From Ophiura sarsii (taxonomy: Eukaryota; Echinodermata; Ophiuroidea; Amphilepidida; Ophiuridae), in assembly GCA_035610835.1 (NCBI GenBank), contig CM069444.1, positions 434,001-498,000 on the forward strand: a DNA stretch of 64,000 nucleotides, in the 5' to 3' direction. The notes beneath the pieces are model-generated. The model did no database searches and was not told where the DNA came from. It was given only the letters and a program-made list of their open reading frames with translations. Position numbers and translations under genes: made by a program. Each line of letters begins with the position of its first letter. The stretch's first letter is position 1. This document shows positions 56,008-64,000 of this stretch, piece by piece.

Positions 56008-58450
56008 CCAGCACACTAATTGGTGTTCTTACTAGATTTAGACAAGATACTGTTGCACTTATGGCCGATATCAAAGCCATGTTCTATCAAGTTCGAGTGC
56101 CAAAGACTGATAGAGATCTACTACGTTTCCTATGGTGGCCAGAAGGAGATCTTGAAAACCCAATGGAAGAATATCGTATGAATGTGCACTTATTCGGTGC
56201 CACCTCGTCACCGTCTTGCGCAAATTTCGCCCTACGGAGAACAGCGAAGGAAGCTGAATTAAGATATGATCAACAAGTGACAGATACTCTGAACCGCAAT
56301 TTTTATGTGGATGACTGCCTTACGTCAGTAGCAACAGAGCAGGAAGCAGTGAAGTTGTCAAGAGATTTACGGAAGATCTGTGAAGAGGGTGGATTCAAGT
56401 TGACAAAATGGGCAAGCAACAACCGTGCCGTAATACAGTCCATACCAGAGAGTGATAGATCCAAAGAGATAGCCGTGTTAGATTTGGAGCAAGAAGATTT
56501 ACCCTCTGAAAGAGCGCTTGGAATGCTATGGTCCCCAGAGACAGACCAGTTTGGTTTCCAAATAGCAATCAAGGATCGTCCACCAACACGTAGGGGTATA
56601 CTATCAACTGTGAGTTCTGTTTATGACCCTCTTGGTTTCATCGGACCGGTTGTACTGACAGCAAAGCAGATACTTCAAGATTTATGCAGGCAGCAATATG
56701 GCTGGGATGATCAGATTCCTGATCTTCAATTAACTCGTTGGCAGGAGTGGCTTGTCAATCTACCAAAGTTATCACAGTTTAAGATCGCGAGGTGTTTCAA
56801 ACCAAGCAACTTTGGAAAACCAGATAAAGTTGAAATTCACCACTTTTGCGACGCGAGTGAGATAGGATACGGTACTGTGAGTTATATGCGCCTGGAGAGC
56901 AACCATGGAATCCACTGTTCATTCCTGATAAGCAAAGCCAGAGTAGCACCTGTAAAAAAGGTCACCATCCCAAGACTAGAACTCACCGCTGCAACTGTCG
57001 CTGTGAGAGTAAATAATATGATGCAGAAAGAACTGCGAATTCCAGTCAACAACGTTCATTATTGGACAGATAGTACGTCAGTGTTGCACTACATAGAAAA
57101 TGAGACTGCAAGATATCATACATTTGTGGCAAATCGAGTGAATCTCATCCGTGAAGGTTCCACACCAGACCAGTGGCACTATATCAAGTCAGCAGACAAT
57201 CCCGCTGATGACTGTTCAAGAGGATTACCAGTAGCCAAATTCTTGAATTGTGAACGTTGGCTCAAAGGCCCACCATTCCTGTGGAGAGAAGAGAGTGAAT
57301 GGCCTATAACCAAGCTAGAGTACTCCACAGAATACCTAAATGCAGACACAGAAGTCAAAGTCACAACAACCATAGTCAGAGAAGAAGAAAATCAAGACAG
57401 CTTAGACAGACTTCTGAACCACTACTCAAATTGGCATGATCTTAAGAAAGCAGTTGCATGGATTCTCAGAGTCCGGGAGAATCTCCGTCTGAAAGCCCAA
57501 AGAAAGAAGAGAGATGAAGATTATGATAGCGTGCGCGAGAAATACACAAGCGGTCTTTCAGTGGAAGAGTTGCAGATGGCTGAGAATGCAATAATACAAT
57601 ATTTGCAGCAGAAATCATTTCCAGAGGAAGTAAGTCTGCTCAGTAACAAGCTGAAAGAAGGAGAGAATAAAGATCACCATGTGAAAAGATCGAGTCCAAT
57701 CTATCGCTTGGATCCCAGAATGACAGATGGTATATTGCGCGTAGGTGGGCGTCTGAGTAAAGCTGCTATGCCGGAAGAAGCCAAACACCCAGCAATCTTA
57801 CCCAAGAAACAACATGTGACTAATCTTATTCTCAGACACATTCATGAATCAAGTGGACACAGTGGAAGAAATCACATGCTAGCTGAAACTCAGAAGAAGT
57901 ATTGGATCGTAAAGGCAAACTCAGCTGCTAGAACAATAATCAACAAGTGTGTCATATGCCGACGACAGAGAGCAAGGTTGGAAGGGCAAAAGATGGCTGA
58001 TCTTCCCAAAGCCAGAGTTACACCTAATGAACCTCCATTTACACGAGTTGGCATGGACTATTTTGGACCCATAGAGGTGAATCAAGGCAGGAGCATGATC
58101 AAAAGATATGGCGTTGTCTTTACATGTCTATGCATAAGAGCGGTTCACATAGAGAAAGCAGATTCGCTAGACACCGACTCCTGTATAAGTGCCATCCGCC
58201 GTTTTATGGCAAGACGAGGTCAAGTTAAGCAAATTGTGTCGGACAATGGTACTAACTTAGTAGGAGCTGAAAAGGAGCTGAGGAAGCACATAGATCAATG
58301 GAATCAGTCAAAGATTCATGAAAATATGTTGCAAGATGGCATTAATTGGGTATTTAACCCACCTTCAGGCTCACATTTTGGCGGAATTTGGGAGCGGCAG
58401 ATCAGAACGATTAGGAGAGTGATGCACTTCATGCTGAAGGAGCAGAGACT
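56004..58450 (+). CDS. Reverse transcriptase, RNase H and integrase of the BEL/Pao element
   Basis: Continues reverse transcriptase in the new frame. [11 protein letters not shown] holds the first catalytic Asp and YVDD lies at about 56304-56315. RNase H is near [12 protein letters not shown] (56840). The integrase HHCC finger spans [10 protein letters not shown] to KCVICRRQ (about 57838-57965), and its core has MDYFGP, SDNGTN and GIWERQ. The frame is open up to the gap. It overlaps the preceding frame by 4 bp only because of the upstream frameshift. Confidence 0.9.
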
Positions 58451-58550
58451 NNNNNNNNNNNNNNNNNNNNNNNNNNNNNNNNNNNNNNNNNNNNNNNNNN
58501 NNNNNNNNNNNNNNNNNNNNNNNNNNNNNNNNNNNNNNNNNNNNNNNNNN
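58451..58550. other. Assembly gap (100 N)
   Basis: Run of N inside the integrase. The sequence after it does not continue the retroelement. Confidence 1.
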
Positions 58551-58566
58551 CATCAACACACCTCTT

Positions 58567-59038
58567 CAGGGCCGTCAGAAAGGGGGGGGGGGGGGGGGGG
58601 GTGGGTGCGTTGGGTGCGGACGCACCCCCATTGAAAATCTTTTTTTCCCTTTCTTTTTTTTAAGGTAAAAATTGCGTTTTTCTTAGTTTCCAAATTTCAA
58701 TGATAGTAAAACTACTCATAAAACATTGACTACAGTGCTTTTTGGACTGCAAAATTTTGTGTCCGTGCGAAAAATTTTGACGTGCGATTTTTTTTTGACT
58801 CAGGGCCGTCATAGAAGGGGGGGGGGGGGGTGCGTTGGGTGCGGACGCACCCCCCTTGAAAATCTTTTTTTTCCCTTTTTTTTTTAAGGTAAAAATTGTG
58901 TTTTTCTTAGTTTCAAATTTCAATGATAGTAAAACTACTCATAAAACATTGACTACAGTGCTTTTTGGACTGAAAAATTTTTGTGTCCGTGCGAAAAAAA
59001 ATTGACGTGCAAATTGACGTGCAATTTTTTTTGACTTC

Positions 59039-59080
<42 letters not shown>

Positions 59081-59234
59081 ACTTACGTGAAATTCACGAG
59101 GTGACTGACTTGGAAACATTTTGAAACATTTTGGGGCAACCTTTTACGAAGAAAAACAACCTAGCTACGCCACTGCTTCCGGTAAAAAATCATGAAAACG
59201 CACCCCCCTTGGGCAAAAGTTGCTGACGGCCCTG
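58567..59234. mobile_element. Inverted-repeat element with homopolymer runs
   Basis: Ends CAGGGCCGTCA and TGACGGCCCTG. An internal ~236-bp tandem duplication (from 58567 and from about 58801) repeats the end, a G-run, TGCGTTGGGTGCGGACGCAC and a T-rich stretch. A ~40-base C-run lies at 59041-59080. Non-coding. Confidence 0.75.
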
Positions 59235-59377
59235 CTCATAGTCATGGCATATAGTCATTGACATCGCGAAAATGACATTTTGAAATCATCATTTGACATT
59301 TGCACATCAAATATAATATAGGCCTAACTTAAATCTTTCAAAATGGATTCACATGTTATTCCTAAAACTCTTAGTAA

Positions 59378-59675
59378 GGCCAAGTAAAACAAAACAACAG
59401 TTGATCGTCCCGCCCGCATCCTTTTTTCGTATAAAACTTTACGAAAATTGCATGTTGATATTTTCGCGGACTTAGCTAGTGGTGATTTCGACCAGGCGGA
59501 AGCCATAGGCGACCAATACCAAACAACACAGGTGAGTTGAGCTCAGACTGTAAATCGTTACTTCAAAAAGCCGGCGGCCATCTTGGAAAAAAATAGTAAA
59601 TAGTAAATAACAAGCCCCTCCCGCATCCTTTTTTTGAAAGTCCGACGATCAACTGTTGTTTTGTTTTATTTGGCC
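59378..59675. repeat. ~300-bp MITE with 31-bp inverted ends
   Basis: GGCCAAGTAAAACAAAACAA begins at 59378 and its inverted copy ends at 59675 with one or two mismatches. CCCGCATCCTTTTTT occurs twice inside as a direct repeat. Confidence 0.8.
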
Positions 59676-60087
59676 TAATATACTCAGCCTCAGGCATGAG
59701 AATGACTTTGCATGAAAAAACCTGAACAGCTTGAAAATGTGTGTGAAATCGGCCTAGCTAGGGCCGGCTATAGGCCTAAAAAGGGTCGATTGGGACTACG
59801 GAGTAGTAGAAGTAGTAGTGATGCAAGCAGCAATTCTGCAACAATGTGCAATGAACATGAACGTGTACTGTTTTCTGTATCTGTTATCTGTTTTTAGTAC
59901 TAGAAAGTACTAGTAGTAGTAGCCTACTACTACTTAGTTAATTATATTTACCCTGTCCGGTTGACTCCCATTAGGGGTGTTGGACAGTACCAATCCAGAT
60001 CCAGATATTAAATGTTATTTAATAATAATAATAATAAGCTTAGACTTTATGTTGTGTACACGTTAACGGTAACAACAATTACTTTAC

Positions 60088-60268
60088 TTGAACGATCCTC
60101 CCACATCGCGGCGGACCTTGGTTATCCATAGCTTTCTACACCTTCTTGTTTCGGAAAGCGGTGGAAGGATAACTTTCGCCTTTTGTTTCTGGCATCGTTC
60201 GAGCAGAGAGGCACACAGCAATGAGAATGTGAGCCCTGCAAATTTTGACCCTCTTGAATAGTCGCCAT
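60088..60268 (-). pseudogene. THAP-domain zinc-finger exon with a frameshift
   Basis: The ATG at 60268 opens 48 codons ending at TAA (60124-60122). They include HCCVPLCSN and KLSFHRFPKQE, the first half of a THAP domain (C2CH DNA-binding zinc finger). The second half of the pattern (RKLWITKVRRDVGGSF) follows in the next frame up to a GTAAAG donor at 60087-60082. One base is therefore gained or lost between about 60145 and 60125. It looks like the first exon of a THAP gene or a THAP-containing transposase. No downstream exon was found in the window, unless it lies below 60 kb unrecognised. Confidence 0.6.
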
Positions 60269-60389
60269 ATTGACCTGTGACACCGGAAGGTAAATCATTT
60301 GAAAAGGTGTATTGCAAATTTAAGGAAATGGACTTTCGCGCGGTTTCCGATGCCACCCAAGCCTCGCTTTCGTTTTCAAAATGGCGGAC

Positions 60390-60560
60390 CGTGAATAGGG
60401 TCTATACTTGAGTGTCTCTGCGTATAGACATTGCAAGCAACCATCTGTTGAGATAGACAACCCCTTGAAGAACACCCTACCATCTAAGCTATCAATGACA
60501 CACCAGTGTTAACATACTTCGGTGTGCCATTCCCATCCCGTTTGTATTTGTACGCACACC
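60390..60560 (-). pseudogene. Degenerate copy of the propeller gene 3' end
   Basis: On the minus strand, directly after the stop of the 60566-61374 exon, the last part of the propeller is repeated with indels (TACAAACGGGATGGGAATGG, CACCGAAGTATGTTAACACT). It matches the copy at 45393-45575. Confidence 0.8.
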
Positions 60561-60565
60561 CCTTC

Positions 60566-61374
60566 TTACTCTAGGCTGAATACTTGAGTGTCTCTGTATG
60601 TAGACACTGCAAGCAGCCCATATGTTGAGATAGACAACCCTCTCATCCACACCTCACCATGTAAGTTATCAATGACACACCCAGTGTTGACATACTGTGG
60701 TGTGCCATTTCCATCCCATGTGTATTTGTACACAGCATATTTCCCATGATAACAAGCAACATATAATTGCCTTGCATCATTCCTATAGGAAACAGCATGA
60801 AATTCCCAACCAACAGGTGGCTGTATCCTGCACACATCCTGATCTATACTACCCGATGATTTGATAACTATATCCTTCAATCCCATTACCACAAAGTAAT
60901 CTGTAGTGATACACATATCCAATGGATAAAGACTGCATTCTACCTTCCTCTGATTAGTGAACCCTGGCAGACTACAAACCACCATTGCATTCTCCCGCCG
61001 TATCCCTATCACAGCTGTATTGGCATTGGCTGCCATACACCATGGTTTCACCTCCCCATCATGAATCTGATATTTGTTAACATACTCTACTGACTCCTGA
61101 CATAGGAACTGATATAAATAATTACTACCCTTGCATATCACCAGTATGCCATCAGGCATGGACTCACTCACTGCCACATGGATTGGAAAAATATAACCTC
61201 TCCACTCATCACACCTCAGTCTATAGAGTAGTTGTGTTGACTCCCTTGTCACCTGGTGCACCTCTACTGTACCTTTACTGCAGATTGCCAGATGGTCATT
61301 AGACACAAACTGTATTGCCCCCCAGAATAGCCCATATCGAGGTGTTATCCTTTGCTTCAGTTTCCACTCTAGAC
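60566..61374 (-). CDS. Propeller exon of a kinase-propeller paralogue (copy 2)
   Basis: The acceptor TTCCATTTACAG is followed by GTCTAGAGTGG, the same phase-1 junction as the 44587 exon. About 269 codons align throughout with copy 1 but with many substitutions and a longer start (LEWKLKQRITPRYGLFWGA). It ends QVFSLE and TAA-type stop in the same place. The strand pattern of a propeller is kept and the frame is open, so it is probably functional. Its kinase exon should lie at higher coordinates. None is seen before copy 3, so it may have been lost or may precede copy 3 beyond the window. Confidence 0.8.
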
Positions 61375-61594
61375 CTGTAAATGGAAGAAGAACAAAATAT
61401 ATTGCTTATTTATTTGTTTTTATTATTATTTCATTATTTGTTATAAGCTCTGTCGTTTACGACATTGAGCACTTTATTCAATGGCTAGTCTAACTAGTTT
61501 ATTTATTTATTGATTTTTATTTTCTTTATTTTTTTAAATGTTTTATTTATTTTTATTTATTCATTTTCTTAATTTTTTTTATCTTTGTATTTTT

Positions 61595-61649
<55 letters not shown>

Positions 61650-62430
61650 TTAGTATATTTATTTATTTATTTATTGACAACCGTGTCTGGTTAGACTAGC
61701 TATTGAACAAAGTGCTAAATACCGTACACGGCAGAGCTTATACAAATTCAGAGGTATAGACCTTCCGGAATATATCGCTACTCTGGAGTTTCATTGACAA
61801 TCCCATACGGTCATTTTGTCTAATCATCATGCGAATAGATGTTTCTCTGATCGCTGGCATTTGACTAATTGAAAATGAATACACACATTCAATGGTGTTT
61901 TATACCAGCGGTCAGAGCAGCATCATATTCCAAAAGAGGGCAATATACACATCATCAAAAGATAATCAAAAAGTGCTCAACTGATAAATCAGGAGCGTAA
62001 AATTATTGACAACCGTTTCTGGTTAGACTAGCCATTGAACAAAGTGATCAATACCGTAAACGGCAGAGCTTAAACAATTCAGAGGTACAGACCTTCCGGA
62101 ATATATCGCGACTCTGGAGTTTCATGGACAATCCCATACGGTCATTTTGTCCAGCACCAGGCAGGTATAACACATTATTGAATTATATTATAACTTGTCT
62201 GCTAAGCCCATATGTTTGATGTGTAAAGTGTAATTATGCTCCTGTCATGCCTGTTGAAGCCAAGTCACTACCTCGGCACAGACCGCCTAGCCGGTCTAGC
62301 GATATGATATATTTGCTTTGTATCTAATAGTAATAGGTCTACTATCATTGACTATAGCTTACTCATATGTCTAACTACCACATGTTTGGTTTCATTTGAT
62401 TATAATGTCTTGTGGTAAATTACTCGGGAG
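61375..62430. other. Intron/intergenic region with nested repeats
   Basis: An (ATTT)n microsatellite occupies about 61588-61675. The segment at 61436-61495 is an inverted copy of 61690-61745 (GGTTAGACTAGC...GCAGAGCTTAT). The segment 61672-61830 recurs in direct orientation at 62004-62160 (CAGACCTTCCGGAATATATCG-like). No kinase exon is seen here. Confidence 0.7.
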
Positions 62431-63341
62431 CTAAATAACCTTTTTATTTTGGAAAATAATTTGTAATCCAAGATTAATTTGCCTTTTATGATACGTACAA
62501 TCAGTTTCTGTTAGGTATCCAGCCAGCGATTCTGTGTCTCTCAATCTGAATACTTGAGTATCTGTGTTTGTAGACACTGCAAGCAACCCATCTGTTGAGA
62601 TAGACAACCTTTTCATCCACACCACACCATCTAAGTTATCAATGACACACCCAGTGTTGACATACTGTGGTGTGCCATTCCCATCCCATGTGTATTTGTA
62701 TACAGCAGATCTTTTATCATACTCATGATAACAAGCAACATATAATTGCATTGCATCATGCCTATAGGATACAGCATCATATATCCAACCATCAGGTGGC
62801 TGTATCCTGCACACATCCTGATCTATGCTACCCAATGATATGATAACTATCCCCTCCAATCCCATTACCGCCAAGTAATCTGTAGTGATACAGATATCGC
62901 GTGGAATAAGACTTAGTTTCACCTTCCTCTGATTAGTGAACCCTGGCAGACTACAAACCACCATTGCATCCTCATACACTAACCCTATCAGAGCTGTATT
63001 GGTATTGGCTGCAATACACCTTGGTTTCACCTTCCCATCATGAATCTGATATTTATTTACATACTCTACTGACTCTTGACATGGAAACTGATATACATAT
63101 CTACTCGTCCAGCATATCACCAGTAGGCTATCTGGCATGGACTCACTAACTGCCACATGGATTGGACACACAATACCTCCCCACTCATCACACCTCAGTT
63201 TGTAGAGTAGATCTGTTGACTCCCTCGTCACTTGGTGCACCTCCACACTGTTGTCGTCTCTGCTGATTGCCAGACGGTCATTAGACACCAACTGTATTGG
63301 CCCACAAGGTTTTATCTTTTGCTTAAGTTTCCATTCTAGAC
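62431..63341 (-). CDS. Propeller exon of a kinase-propeller paralogue (copy 3)
   Basis: Same acceptor and phase as copies 1 and 2. About 265 residues are almost identical to copy 1 (few substitutions, for example GLEEIVIKS to GLEGIVIIS). The C-terminus differs: instead of ending at FSLE it continues RLRDTESLAGYLTE... for about 39 residues. It thus lacks the degenerate 3' duplication of the others. Its intron (63342-64000) matches the copy 1 intron, so a kinase exon is expected beyond 64000. Near identity implies recent duplication. Confidence 0.85.
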
Positions 63342-64000
63342 CTGTAAATGGAAGAAAAAGAAAATGTATTATTTATTTATTTATCAATTTATTTGTTTAT
63401 TTATTTATTTATTTATTGGGAATACTGCGCATTTGCCCAAAAAGTATAAACCATTATTGAATTATATTCAAATAACTCGTCTCAGTGCTATTAAACCCAT
63501 GTTTAATGTGTCAACTGTAATTTTCCCGATGAAGTAAGCTATCACAAATTAATTAGTCTAGTGGATATAATTATATTCTTCTGTAATACACATAGACTAT
63601 GGGCTAACATACTTCTTTTGCAGGATTAAATCACTAACTCAGCACAGATAACCTAGCTGGTCTTGTAGTATGATATTTGCTTTGTGAAGGACCTGGGTTC
63701 GTATCCCAGTATCGGCAGATTTGTACGTAAAACCTTTGCTTTCAATTCATTTTTCTCAAAATGGTGACAAAGTATGTATTATCTAAGTCAGAATACTGAT
63801 TCGTGGTATAGCTTACTCAAAGATATAACAACCACATTTTTGGAATGCACTATTTATCGGGTTTATTTCACTTTTTAAGCCTGTTGTTTTACCCCATAAT
63901 GTCATTCAATATTCAAAGCCCTGCCCTCTTTCTAACATTTTAAACTTGTTTTATAGGGTTGGGGAGCGATTGTAAGTGTGTTAAAATTGTTTTGATGCAA
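63342..64000 (-). repeat. Inverted duplicate of the kinase-propeller intron
   Basis: Matches 43934-44586 in inverted orientation with few differences, up to the window end. It includes the ATTT microsatellite (63370-63418) and a tRNA-like sequence at about 63655-63720. It is the far side of a segmental duplication that also contains copy 3. Confidence 0.9.

Larger units (their letters stand above)
52690..58450 (+). mobile_element. BEL/Pao LTR retroelement, damaged and cut by a gap
   Basis: Gag, protease, reverse transcriptase, RNase H and integrase follow in BEL/Pao order. The leader (52790-53060) has about three ~90-bp repeats containing AAGTGAAATCACCCAAAC. Frame breaks near 53390 and 55945, and the gap at 58451, mean this copy is not intact as assembled. 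Neither LTR was confirmed. Confidence 0.9.

Noticed and set aside
60084..60356. 90-codon minus-strand protein starting at 60356
   Set aside because: Only its end matches a THAP pattern. The THAP start lies in another frame from the ATG at 60268, so the long frame is a by-product of the frameshift.

Overview
The window is eukaryotic and non-coding-rich: a few intron-containing host genes in a dense bed of transposons, foldback elements and satellites. The repeat set includes APE-type LINEs (one with a 2A-like motif), a BEL/Pao retroelement, tRNA-derived SINEs, TA-flanked mariner-like MITEs and minisatellites with 54, 81, 92, 111, ~130 and 170 bp periods. Together with GT-AG introns this suggests a marine invertebrate, most likely a non-vertebrate deuterostome such as an echinoderm or hemichordate. 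The species cannot be fixed from the sequence. Two 100-N assembly gaps lie at 15651-15750 and 58451-58550.

Layout. 1-10 kb: a five-exon short-chain dehydrogenase gene on the minus strand (9957 down to 2328). Its last exon is split by a MITE and its catalytic tyrosine position reads Leu, so it looks decayed. A 54-bp minisatellite fills its last intron. 11.2-15.1 kb: a LINE with one uninterrupted 1175-codon endonuclease/reverse-transcriptase ORF, followed by a second copy of its 3' end. 15.15-15.65 kb: the 5' part of a different LINE with a 2A-like motif. 16-20.5 kb: inverted repeat arms around a broken L2/CR1-type LINE on the minus strand. 20.8-22.7 kb: a TA-flanked foldback element. 22.9-25.1 kb: the last two exons of a minus-strand gene (tentatively Moonraker/KIAA0753-like) whose terminal exon has been copied into a 170-bp tandem array. 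25.4-27.9 kb: tandem and foldback repeats. 28.3-33.6 kb: a 92-bp satellite in two blocks. 33.7-38.0 kb: a run of nested MITEs, SINEs and foldbacks. 40.5-45.7 kb: a two-exon gene joining a TKL/MLK-like protein kinase to a probable beta-propeller. 52.7-58.45 kb: a damaged BEL/Pao element. 60.1-60.3 kb: a frameshifted THAP-domain exon. 60.4-64 kb: two paralogous propeller exons on the opposite strand, with kinase exons presumably beyond the window.

How the genes relate. The kinase-propeller locus and the two minus-strand propeller exons are one gene family. They share the phase-1 splice junction, intron sequence (including a tRNA-like sequence) and, in two of three copies, a degenerate duplication of the 3' end. 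This family is the most interesting host system here: a kinase coupled to a possible sensor domain, expanding by duplication and inversion. Other host genes show no functional link to it. Much of the remaining structure comes from repeated insertion of palindromic DNA elements, often nested, abutting or inside genes.
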